From positions 54,200 to 118,199 of the forward strand of contig NZ_BLTJ01000013.1 in the NCBI RefSeq assembly GCF_013282095.1: a stretch of 64,000 nt of DNA, given 5' to 3'. The first letter of the stretch is position 1; every line of letters begins with the position of its first letter. The notes below the pieces were generated by a model. That model searched no databases and had not been told where the DNA came from. It saw nothing but the letters and a program-made list of their open reading frames with translations. Source of the DNA: Enterocloster alcoholdehydrogenati (lineage in GTDB: Bacteria > Bacillota > Clostridia > Lachnospirales > Lachnospiraceae). This document shows positions 9,222-17,646 of the stretch, piece by piece. Both the position numbers and the translations under genes were made by a program.

Positions 9222-10112
9222 ATGAAAACAATGAAAGTGAAACGTTCCAGAGGTGAAAGAATCTTTACTGTATTCAATTACATTTTTCTGTCCCTGATTA
9301 TGTTGCTTTGTCTGTATCCGGTCTGGTATGTAGTTGTGGCTTCTTTTAGTGACAGCAATATGCTGACCCAGCATACAGGTCTTTTATTAAAGCCGGCTGG
9401 ATGGAGTGTGGAAGCATACAGTAAAGTATTTAAAAACCCAATGATTATCCGCGGTTATTTAAATACCATGTTTGTGCTGCTGGTAGGCGTTGCATTAGAT
9501 ATTATTATGACATCTTTGGGGGCCTATTTTCTTTCCAGACGCAGAGTTATGTTTAAAAAGCCCATTATGATGATTATTATGTTCACCATGTTTTTCTCCG
9601 GGGGTATGATTCCTTTTTATCTGAATTTAAAGGATCTTCAGCTGCGAGACAGTCTTTGGGGACTGATTTTGCCTTTTATGATCAGTACATATAATCTGGT
9701 GATTTTAAAAACATCCTTTGAAAGTATTCCTGAAAGTTTGATTGAGGCAGCGCAGATCGACGGAGCAGGGCATATAACGATTCTCACCCAGATTGTTCTT
9801 CCTCTTTCAAAAGCAATTTTGGCAGTAATGGTGCTTTACTATGGTGTTTCAATTTGGAATTCATGGTTCTGGGCATCAGCTATTATACGCACAAGAGAAC
9901 TTTATCCTCTTCAGGTAATTTTAAGAGAAATACTGATGCAAAACGATGTCACATCAATGACAACAGGTGTAGGAACAATGGATCAGGAATCAGTAGCAAT
10001 GACTATTAAATATGCGACAATCATAGTAGCAACCGTACCTATCCTTTGTGTATACCCGTTTTTGCAGAAACATTTTACTAAAGGAACAATTGCAGGAGCA
10101 GTAAAGGAGTAA
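9222..10112 (+). CDS. CUT1 sugar ABC transporter permease, YtcP type
   Basis: This is the second channel subunit, 296 aa, with about six hydrophobic helices and its own EAA loop (IEAAQIDGAGHITIL, then LPLSKAILA). The start at 9222 was chosen over an in-frame ATG at 9186 because AGGAGGG sits 7 bases before 9222, and the earlier ATG lies inside the preceding gene. Neighbouring genes overlap or nearly abut from here to 16.4 kb, so the whole set is one transcript. The ATPase must come from elsewhere, as with shared MsmK-type subunits. Confidence 0.92.
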   Translation: MKTMKVKRSRGERIFTVFNYIFLSLIMLLCLYPVWYVVVASFSDSNMLTQHTGLLLKPAGWSVEAYSKVFKNPMIIRGYLNTMFVLLVGVALDIIMTSLGAYFLSRRRVMFKKPIMMIIMFTMFFSGGMIPFYLNLKDLQLRDSLWGLILPFMISTYNLVILKTSFESIPESLIEAAQIDGAGHITILTQIVLPLSKAILAVMVLYYGVSIWNSWFWASAIIRTRELYPLQVILREILMQNDVTSMTTGVGTMDQESVAMTIKYATIIVATVPILCVYPFLQKHFTKGTIAGAVKE

Positions 10113-10115
10113 AAA

Positions 10116-11216
10116 ATGGATGCAGAGAAAATTTTTGAAAAGCTGGAAACCAAGATTCATGCTGAATGTATGCGGTTGGGAGAACGTATTCCTTATATAG
10201 CAGAGGATGGAGCATACCGGAATGATATGCGGGATGTAAAGCTGTCATGGTGGACAAATGGATTCTGGCCGGGAATTTTATGGCAGATGTATCAGTGTAC
10301 AAAAGATTCAATTTATAAAAATGCAGCAGAGCATACAGAGCAGGAATTTGATTGTATTCTGGAAAACTTTGAGGCTTTGCATCATGATGTGGGATTTTTA
10401 TTTCTTCATACGGCAGTAGCTGATTACAGAATTACAGGAAATCCCAAATCACGTGTACGAGGGCTCCATGCCGCTAATATATTGGCAGGCCGTTTTAACC
10501 CTTCAGGAAACTTTATTCGGGCATGGAATGATGACAAAACAGGCTGGATGATTGTAGATTGTCTTATGAATGTGCCGCTTCTTTACTGGGCGGAAAAAGA
10601 ACTGAAGGATCCTAGGTTTGGGGAAATCGCAAGACGGCATACAGATACAGCCGTTCGTTATTTGCAGAGGCCAGATGGTTCCTGTAATCACATTGCGGTC
10701 TTTGATCCGGTAACAGGGGAGGCGGTTGAATTCCCGGCCGGTCAGGGCTATAAAGAGGGATCTTCATGGTCCAGAGGGCAGGCATGGTCAGTGTATGGCT
10801 TTGCCTTAGGATACCGCTATACAGGTAAACGGGAATATTTGGATGCTGCTAAGCGGGCAGCCCACTACTTTATGGCAAATGCGGCTCAGACCGGTTTTGT
10901 ATCATTGCTGGATTTCAGAGCACCTGCTCAGCCTGTATATTGGGATACATCAGCTACCGCCTGTGCTGCCTGCGGTCTTCTTGAAATTGCAGATGCAGTA
11001 GATGAATCCGAGAAGATGCTTTACAGAAATAGTGCGGAAAAAATGTTGGAAGCTCTGGAAGAAAAGCATTGCTGCTGGAATATAGAAAAAGACGGTATTT
11101 TACAGAATGGAAGCGTTGCTTATGATAAGCAGGTTCATGTCCCGTTGATTTATGGGGATTACTTTTTGGTAGAGGGAATTCTCAGACTGATGGGGAAGGG
11201 ATTTATGATCTGGTAA
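10116..11216 (+). CDS. GH88 unsaturated glucuronyl hydrolase
   Basis: This 366-aa enzyme hydrates and releases the unsaturated hexuronate (delta-4,5) from the non-reducing end of oligosaccharides made by polysaccharide lyases. The (alpha/alpha)6-barrel protein has no signal peptide and so acts on imported sugar in the cytoplasm. Asp91 in HHDVGF and Asp148 in IVDCLMN match the two catalytic Asp of Bacillus UGL (Asp88 and Asp149). Aromatic sugar-binding residues appear in SWWTNGFWPGILW and SSWSRGQAW. It begins 3 bases after the permease stop. GH105 is the nearest alternative, but the SWWTNGFW and HHDVGF pattern favours GH88. Confidence 0.92.
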   Translation: MDAEKIFEKLETKIHAECMRLGERIPYIAEDGAYRNDMRDVKLSWWTNGFWPGILWQMYQCTKDSIYKNAAEHTEQEFDCILENFEALHHDVGFLFLHTAVADYRITGNPKSRVRGLHAANILAGRFNPSGNFIRAWNDDKTGWMIVDCLMNVPLLYWAEKELKDPRFGEIARRHTDTAVRYLQRPDGSCNHIAVFDPVTGEAVEFPAGQGYKEGSSWSRGQAWSVYGFALGYRYTGKREYLDAAKRAAHYFMANAAQTGFVSLLDFRAPAQPVYWDTSATACAACGLLEIADAVDESEKMLYRNSAEKMLEALEEKHCCWNIEKDGILQNGSVAYDKQVHVPLIYGDYFLVEGILRLMGKGFMIW

Positions 11217-11226
11217 AGGAGCCGGT

Positions 11227-13020
11227 ATGGAGAGGGAAGAGTGTTTTGACCTGTTAAAAAGCTGGTGCGATGGTTTAATTAGTTACCAGATTCACAATAA
11301 GGGAGACTCACGTTTTGATGGCGGCTTTTTCTGCCCGGCCTGTAAAATGATTCACGGAAGAAGCCAGGACGCTGTATACCCTTTGATGTGTGTGGCGGAT
11401 TTTACAGGAGAAGAGAAGTATCGGAAGGCAGCAGAAGCTGTTTTTGACTGGGGAATCAATATGGTTTGCGACGATGGGAGTTTTTATAATGACGCTCAAA
11501 GCGAATGGAATGGGATAACTGTTTTTGGAGTAATAAGTCTGTGTGAAGCGTTAAATCACCATGGTCACCTGCTGAATTTGGAAACAAAGAAATATTGGGA
11601 GCAAAGAATGAAAGCAGGGGCACGTTGGATCGCCCGAACGATTACTGTGGGTTATAAAACTAACATCAATTACCATGCGTCTGCGGCAGCAGCACTTGCT
11701 TTGGCAGGAAAATATGAGGATAGGGCAGAGTATTTAGTTCAGGCAAAAGAACTGGCAGATTATTGCGAAAATCATTTATTGGAAAATGGCCTTTTTTATG
11801 GAGAGGGTCAGCCGGCAGAGGGGGTAACGAAAAGAGGATGCCGTCCGGTAGATATCGGATATAATGTGGAAGAGTCCATTCCATCTCTGGTTTTATATGC
11901 CAGAACAGTAGGCGATTTAAGATTAATTAAAAAACTAAAGGAAATTTTGAAAAAACAGCTTGTTTTTATGCTGCCGGATGGGGCATGGGATAACAGCTTC
12001 GGTTCCCGAAATTATAAATGGACCTATTGGGGAAGCAGAACATCAGATGGCTGTCAATCGGCATATGGAATATGGGGAGAGGAAGAGCCTGTATTTCATG
12101 AAGCAGCAGTACGTAATGTGATGTTGTATAAAAAATGCAGTGTAAACGGACTGTTATATGGAGGCCCTGACTATGAGACACACGGTGAAGAACCCTGTAT
12201 TCATCATACATTTTGTCATGCAAAGGCTCTGGCATCAATGATAGACTCTGGGCAGTGGAGCAGCCAGGAGAAAGAACTTCCTTCTCAGCACGCTCCATCA
12301 CTGTTATATTTTCCAGAAATAGATGTTTGGAAAATTTCAATAGGTGATTTTTTGGGAACTGTAACAGGCTATGATTTTAATTACATGAAAGGAGGGCACG
12401 CTTCGGGGGGAACATTAACCATGCTGTGGCATAAAACAGCCGGGCCTGTTATCATGTCATCTATGACAGATTACTGGCTAAAGGAGCCGCATAATATGCA
12501 GCTTTCTCTGAAAAAAACACAGCACTGCAGTTTAACACCAGGAATTGAAATGCAGAGCAGTCAAAAAAAGTATTCCAGTTGTTATGACTATGATTCCCAT
12601 ATCACAGCACAGGAACTGGAAGATGGGGTCAGGATTGCGGTTAATCTGGAATTAAAGGATGCAGAGCATAATTCTGCTGATAAACCGGTGTATGGAAGTC
12701 TGGTATATTCTTTTTCTGATGATGAAGTCATAATTGATGGAGAGATTCAATTATCACAGGAATCCAAGTGTGTGCAGCCCATGTTTATACTCCCAATAAT
12801 TGGAAAACATAAGCTGGGGATACAACGTGTACATGATAGCTGGGAATTGCCAAGAGATAGGGGAAAAATAAAGATTGGTATATCTGATTTAGAAGAAAAC
12901 GCAGATCCGACTCCAATATTTTTTTTGGCTGGAGGATTTGAAGCATGGCGATTTGCTGTAAAAGCAGATAAAAATGGGAAATTCCACGTCGCAATTCAGG
13001 TAGAGGAGACAGGAGTATGA
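11227..13020 (+). CDS. Unassigned 597-aa protein, probable (alpha/alpha)6-toroid glycan-active enzyme
   Basis: I do not recognise a named family. There is no signal peptide, so it is cytoplasmic. The N-terminal half repeats helical, Trp- and Tyr-rich blocks (GGFFCPACKMIHGRSQDAVYPL, NINYHASAAAALALAG, GSRNYKWTYWGSRTSDG) that look like the alpha-toroid of many uronate lyases and unusual hydrolases. The last roughly 230 residues look beta-rich, as in heparinase-type or GH-like two-domain proteins. Conserved-looking polar pairs such as HG, YH and CHAKA could be catalytic. AAAGGAG precedes the start, and the stop overlaps the next start by 4 bases (ATGA), implying translational coupling. A lyase or hydrolase on the imported glycan is my inference. 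Confidence 0.55.
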   Translation: MEREECFDLLKSWCDGLISYQIHNKGDSRFDGGFFCPACKMIHGRSQDAVYPLMCVADFTGEEKYRKAAEAVFDWGINMVCDDGSFYNDAQSEWNGITVFGVISLCEALNHHGHLLNLETKKYWEQRMKAGARWIARTITVGYKTNINYHASAAAALALAGKYEDRAEYLVQAKELADYCENHLLENGLFYGEGQPAEGVTKRGCRPVDIGYNVEESIPSLVLYARTVGDLRLIKKLKEILKKQLVFMLPDGAWDNSFGSRNYKWTYWGSRTSDGCQSAYGIWGEEEPVFHEAAVRNVMLYKKCSVNGLLYGGPDYETHGEEPCIHHTFCHAKALASMIDSGQWSSQEKELPSQHAPSLLYFPEIDVWKISIGDFLGTVTGYDFNYMKGGHASGGTLTMLWHKTAGPVIMSSMTDYWLKEPHNMQLSLKKTQHCSLTPGIEMQSSQKKYSSCYDYDSHITAQELEDGVRIAVNLELKDAEHNSADKPVYGSLVYSFSDDEVIIDGEIQLSQESKCVQPMFILPIIGKHKLGIQRVHDSWELPRDRGKIKIGISDLEENADPTPIFFLAGGFEAWRFAVKADKNGKFHVAIQVEETGV

Positions 13021-14918
13021 CTGGACAATGGAAAAACCGGAAAATTCAGAGCAGAGCAGGCGCGGCAGAACTGTTTTTAGAAATGATCCGTCCGCTGAAA
13101 AAGTATTATAGTGACGGAAAGGGATGGCTTCATGTGGGAAATACAGGGGTACATTATGGAGAAAAGGCCGCAAGAATGGAGGGATTTTCCAGAATTTTGT
13201 GGGGGTTAGGTCCTTTATGGTCCAGGGAGAGCCCTAATTTAGCTCCAGATTTAAAATCTGAGATTGAAGAATGGAAAAAGCATTATTTGACCGGGCTGAT
13301 CCATGGAACTAATCCCCAGTATTCGGAATACTGGGGGGATCTGGTAGACTATGATCAGAAAATGGTTGAAATGGCAGCCATTGCAGTAGCTGTAAGTCTG
13401 TCACCTCAAGTTTTATGGGATCCGTTGGATGCGTGTCAGAAAGAACAATTTTGTGTTTGGATGGACCAGATTAATCATCACAGGGTGCACGCCAATAATT
13501 GGAGATTTTTCAGAATTCTTGTGAATATGATGTTTCGGAGGATCGGACGCCCCTGGTCACAGGAGAAGGAAGATGAGGACTGGGCTGTGATTGCGGACTG
13601 TTATGAGGGGGATGGCTGGTACCATGACGGAAATAACGGACAGTTAGATTATTATATTGCGTTTGCGATGCATTTTTATGGTCTTGTTTATGCTAAATTC
13701 ATGGAAAAAGAAGAGCCTGATTATTGTTGCATATTAAAGGAGCGGGGAAAACAATTTGCAAAAGATTATATCTACTGGTTTGATACAGAGGGAAGAGAAA
13801 TACCCTATGGGCGAAGTCTTACATATCGCTTTGCTCACGGAGCTTTCTTTTCAGCATTGGCGTTTGCCTGTGATGACAATATAGAATATGGACTTTTACG
13901 TCACTTGGCCATAAATAATCTGGAAAAATGGCTTTGCCGCCCCATATTTGATAATGATGGTGTACTTAGTATTGGATATGGGTATCCCAATTTATTTATG
14001 AGTGAAAGATATAATGGTCATGGCTCTCCTTATTGGGCATTAAAGACCTTTTTTATGCTTGTATTGGAGGATAACCATCCTTTCTGGACAGCACAGGACC
14101 AGCGGCCGCTGTTTAAAGCTGTACAGCTTTTAGAGCATCCGCATATGCTGATTACGCATAATATGGATCATGTCCAGTCATTTGTAACAGGTCAGCATTG
14201 TCAAAATCATGGCTGCACTGCAGAAAAATATGAAAAGTTTGTCTATTCTAATCAATTTGGTTTCAGTATATCCAGAGGGCATCAGCTGCGTGATGGGGCA
14301 TTCGATAATACATTGGCTGTATCGATAGCAGATGATAACTGCTATCGGATGAAATATGGCACAAAATCGTTTTTTATAACAGAACAGGCGGTATTTTCTG
14401 CATACAGTCTAATGCCTGGAGTAGAAGCTGAAAGTGCAGTTATTCCTTTGGGATCCTGGCATATACGGATTCACCGTATTTTGACAGATAAAGAAATTGA
14501 TCTGGCGGATGGCGGGTTTTCTATTGAGGCCGAAGTGTCCTCCCAGGCACAAGCTGGTGATCTTTTGGAAAAATACAGTGAGGATCAGATTAAACATGAG
14601 GAAGGAAAAATATTTGTCTGTCTGCCATGGGGAGTCACCGGGGCGGTTTCTGTGAATGGAGATGGAAATGCAGTAGTAATCGATACATTTCCAAATACAA
14701 ATCTGCTGTACAGCCTGGCTGTCTTGCCAATGATTTGCAGAAGGCTTAAGCCTGGTCAGCATGATATCATTGACTGCTTTTTGGGGGACCGAACAGAAGA
14801 TGCAGTCAAATATATTGATATGATTCCGCAGGCAGAACTGAAAGAAAATAACATATATGTTAGAACAGATACGAGTGAAATAAGGATAGAATGGCCTGAT
14901 TTAAAACGGGAGGAATAA
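13017..14918 (+). CDS. DUF2264 family protein, putative glycan-active enzyme
   Basis: This 633-aa protein matches the DUF2264 pattern from its N-terminus: YYSDGKGWLHVGNTG, AARMEGFSRILWGLGPLW, then NNWRFFRILVN and GDGWYHDGNNGQLDYYIAFAMHFYGL. The first roughly 400 residues are expected to form an (alpha/alpha) barrel and the rest a beta-sheet domain. From memory, members of this group have been linked to CAZy family GH154 with beta-glucuronidase activity; I cannot verify that here. No signal peptide is present. Its place between an unassigned barrel protein and a PHP enzyme, beside GH88, supports a cytoplasmic role on uronic-acid oligosaccharides. Confidence 0.8.
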   Translation: MTGQWKNRKIQSRAGAAELFLEMIRPLKKYYSDGKGWLHVGNTGVHYGEKAARMEGFSRILWGLGPLWSRESPNLAPDLKSEIEEWKKHYLTGLIHGTNPQYSEYWGDLVDYDQKMVEMAAIAVAVSLSPQVLWDPLDACQKEQFCVWMDQINHHRVHANNWRFFRILVNMMFRRIGRPWSQEKEDEDWAVIADCYEGDGWYHDGNNGQLDYYIAFAMHFYGLVYAKFMEKEEPDYCCILKERGKQFAKDYIYWFDTEGREIPYGRSLTYRFAHGAFFSALAFACDDNIEYGLLRHLAINNLEKWLCRPIFDNDGVLSIGYGYPNLFMSERYNGHGSPYWALKTFFMLVLEDNHPFWTAQDQRPLFKAVQLLEHPHMLITHNMDHVQSFVTGQHCQNHGCTAEKYEKFVYSNQFGFSISRGHQLRDGAFDNTLAVSIADDNCYRMKYGTKSFFITEQAVFSAYSLMPGVEAESAVIPLGSWHIRIHRILTDKEIDLADGGFSIEAEVSSQAQAGDLLEKYSEDQIKHEEGKIFVCLPWGVTGAVSVNGDGNAVVIDTFPNTNLLYSLAVLPMICRRLKPGQHDIIDCFLGDRTEDAVKYIDMIPQAELKENNIYVRTDTSEIRIEWPDLKREE

Positions 14919-14920
14919 AG

Positions 14921-16411
14921 ATGGATATTTACTGGGGGGATCTTCATAACCATTGTGGGATTACATACGGATTTGGGTGCCTGGAAAATGCAATTGAAAG
15001 AGCAAAAAGCCAATTGGATTTTTGTGCATTTACTGGCCATGCAATGTGGCCCGATATGTATGAAAAACGACCGGAAACAGAATTTGTTGTCAATTTTCAT
15101 GAAGAAGGATTTAAGAAACTTAAAGATCATTGGACAGATATTCGGAACAGAGTAAAAAGAGCAGGAAAGGAAGGATTAGTTACATTTCAGGGGTATGAAC
15201 TTCATTCCAGTCAGTATGGAGACTATCATCTTTTATCACCGGCAGATGATCTTCCCTTAGTATATGGCGAATCGCCGAAGGATCTGATAAAAGCCTGTCA
15301 AAGAGATGCGATCGTTATTCCCCATCATATTGGATATCCAAAGGGGTACAGGGGAATTAACTGGGACGAATTTGACAGCAGCATATCCCCTGTCGTAGAG
15401 GTATTTTCTAAACATGGCTGTGGAATGAGCGAAGAGGCTGATTATCCATATTACCATAATATGGGGCCCAGAGATGGCCGAAATCTGATATATGAGGGTT
15501 TAAAGCGTGGAAAGCAATTTGGTTTTGTGGCTTCTACCGATCATCATGCAGGATTCCCGGGTTCTTATGGAGATGGAATGGCTGCCGTCTGGGCAGAAGG
15601 GAAAACAAAAGAAAGCATATGGGGTGCGCTGAAGGCTGGGCGAACCTATGCAGTGACAGGAGACAGAATCCACTGTCAGTTTGATATAAATGGAATTCCA
15701 ATGGGTGGAAAAACGGAAGGAAGCAAAAGGGTACTGAATTGGAATGTAAAAACAGAATATGGACTAGATAAGATTGTAGTGTATAAAAACGGGAAACCAA
15801 TCTATGTTGAAAATGGAGAATTGCATAAAAAAAATATTTCCAGAGGGCGCTATAAAATCCGGATTGAGATGGGATGGGGAAAGCAGGATTTATATCGCTG
15901 GTCTGGAAAACTGGGCGTTACAGGGGGAAGCATTGTATCATTACACCCATATTTTCGGGGAAGAAGTGTGCTGGCACCGTCTCAGGATGAATGCTATGAT
16001 GTGGATCAAATTAATGACATAGCAACCAGTGCATTGGTATTGGATGGGAGCAGTGCAGAGTGGATTTGCGATACGGTGGGAAACAAGTCTACGCTGCATC
16101 CATCTACTTCTTCAATTGTATTTGAAATAGAAGGAAACCTGAACACAAAGCTTTATTTTAAGATGAATCAGAAAGACTACAGGGCATCTATAGGGGATCT
16201 TCTGGAATATGGTTATGTTTGTGAAATGGAATATTATCATTCACAGGCATTCAAAATTCATCCGGCACTGCCGTGTTCACGATATCAGTTTGAGATGGAA
16301 CTAGAGGATAATCATCCAGAACAGTTATGTGATGTATATCATATGGAAATCAGTCAGAAGAATAGGCAGTGGGCGTATATTTCTCCAGTTTATGTAAGGA
16401 CAGGCTTATAA
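14921..16411 (+). CDS. PHP-domain metallohydrolase (CehA/McbA-like) of the glycan locus
   Basis: This 496-aa protein starts directly with a PHP fold. Candidate metal ligands are visible in order: His9 and His11 (GDLHNH), His40 (TGHAMWPD), Glu93 (GYELHSS), His135/His136 (IPHHIGY), Glu160 (VVEVFS), His165, and Asp207 and His209 (STDHHAG). This is a full trinuclear-type set, so it is probably active as a phosphoesterase or other ester hydrolase. After about residue 230 comes a beta-rich C-terminal region, found with this fold in CehA/McbA-like proteins. It starts 2 bases after the DUF2264 stop with GGGAGG upstream. The substrate is unknown; removal of an ester decoration from the glycan is one possibility. 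Confidence 0.75.
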   Translation: MDIYWGDLHNHCGITYGFGCLENAIERAKSQLDFCAFTGHAMWPDMYEKRPETEFVVNFHEEGFKKLKDHWTDIRNRVKRAGKEGLVTFQGYELHSSQYGDYHLLSPADDLPLVYGESPKDLIKACQRDAIVIPHHIGYPKGYRGINWDEFDSSISPVVEVFSKHGCGMSEEADYPYYHNMGPRDGRNLIYEGLKRGKQFGFVASTDHHAGFPGSYGDGMAAVWAEGKTKESIWGALKAGRTYAVTGDRIHCQFDINGIPMGGKTEGSKRVLNWNVKTEYGLDKIVVYKNGKPIYVENGELHKKNISRGRYKIRIEMGWGKQDLYRWSGKLGVTGGSIVSLHPYFRGRSVLAPSQDECYDVDQINDIATSALVLDGSSAEWICDTVGNKSTLHPSTSSIVFEIEGNLNTKLYFKMNQKDYRASIGDLLEYGYVCEMEYYHSQAFKIHPALPCSRYQFEMELEDNHPEQLCDVYHMEISQKNRQWAYISPVYVRTGL

Positions 16412-16475
16412 AACAGCGTACGTGGAGGAGTGCGGGAGGACTCCTTCAACACACCTCACGGCCTCAGCAGGCATA

Positions 16476-16513
16476 CCCCCTCTTTTCAATCATCTGAAAA
16501 GAGGGGGATTTTT
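16476..16513 (+). terminator. Terminator closing the glycan operon
   Basis: CCCCCTCTTTTCA and TGAAAAGAGGGGG form a perfect 13-bp stem with a short loop, followed by ATTTTTG. Confidence 0.95.
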
Positions 16514-16612
16514 GCGTCTGGATCTTTTGCCCGCCAACTTAAGGCTATACATCAAAATTAACTTATGTTATACTGATGGCAGCATAAAAAGCAATCAAAG
16601 GGGGTATGGAAG

Positions 16613-17602
16613 ATGCTGGTTTTTAAGGACATTCTGGGACATGAGCAGATCAAGGAGCATTTTAAAAATGCAGTGGAAACAGGAAAGATCTCTCATGCGT
16701 ATATACTCAGCGGCGAGGCGGGAATGGGGCGCAAGTCTCTTGCCAACGCTTTTGCGCTGAGCCTTTTGTGTGAAAAGGGAACGGCCGAGCCGTGTATGCA
16801 GTGCCATGCCTGCAGGCAGGTGCTTTCGGGCAGTCATCCCGATCTGATCTATGTGACCCATGAGAAGCCTGCCAGCATCGGCGTGGATGAGGTTCGGGAG
16901 CAGATCAACAACACCATCATGGTGCGGCCCTACAGCAGCTATTACAAGATCTATATTGTGGATGAGGCGGAGAAAATGACGGTTCAGGCCCAGAACGCCC
17001 TTCTTAAGACCATTGAGGAGCCTCCCTCCTATGCGGTGATCCTGCTTCTTACCACCAACCCGGATGCATTTCTGCCCACGATCCTTTCGCGGTGTGTGCA
17101 GCTGAAGTTAAAGCCTCTGCGGGATTCGGTAGTGAAGGAGTATCTGATCCAGTCTTTAAAGGAAGAGGAGACCCAGGCAGAGATTTATGCCGCATTTGCA
17201 AGGGGAAATCTGGGAAAAGCCATTCATCTGGCTGATTCAGAGGAGTTTAAGGTGATGTATAACGAAATTCTTCATCTGCTGAAGCATCTGAAGGAAATGG
17301 ATATCTCCGAGCTTTTAGACTATATCCGCAAGCTGAAGGAGGACAATCTGGATCTCCATGATTGTCTGGACTTTATGCAGATGTGGTATCGGGATGTACT
17401 GATGTATAAGACCACTAAAGACATCAATCTGCTGATTTTTAAGGATGAATTTTCGACGGTGAAGAATATTGCAGCTTTAAGCGGATACGAAGGACTGGAG
17501 AAGATTCTTGAGGCGATTGACAAGGCCAGAGTGCGGCTGGACGCTAATGTAAATATGGAACTGGTGATGGAGCTGATGCTTCTGACCATGAAGGAAAACT
17601 AA
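16613..17602 (+). CDS. holB: DNA polymerase III subunit delta-prime
   Basis: HolB is part of the clamp-loader complex with DnaX and HolA. The 329-aa protein begins with FKDILGHEQI, has a modified P-loop (SGEAGMGRKS), a four-Cys zinc module (CEKGTAEPCMQCHAC), the Walker B-like IVDEAEKM, NALLKTIEEPP and the SRC motif (LSRCVQL). The P-loop departs from the GKT consensus, as is normal for delta-prime, which does not hydrolyse ATP. A GGGGG stretch precedes the ATG at 16613. The order holB-ricT-trmN-rsmI is that of the Bacillus yaaS-yaaT-yabB-yabC region. Confidence 0.93.
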   Translation: MLVFKDILGHEQIKEHFKNAVETGKISHAYILSGEAGMGRKSLANAFALSLLCEKGTAEPCMQCHACRQVLSGSHPDLIYVTHEKPASIGVDEVREQINNTIMVRPYSSYYKIYIVDEAEKMTVQAQNALLKTIEEPPSYAVILLLTTNPDAFLPTILSRCVQLKLKPLRDSVVKEYLIQSLKEEETQAEIYAAFARGNLGKAIHLADSEEFKVMYNEILHLLKHLKEMDISELLDYIRKLKEDNLDLHDCLDFMQMWYRDVLMYKTTKDINLLIFKDEFSTVKNIAALSGYEGLEKILEAIDKARVRLDANVNMELVMELMLLTMKEN

Positions 17603-17646
17603 GACGCCATTTAGTATGGCACAGACCAATAAAAAGGAGAACAGAA

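Noticed and set aside
16422..16760. Open frame over the glycan-operon terminator into holB
   Set aside because: It spans a perfect terminator and the holB start in another frame, with no ribosome site.
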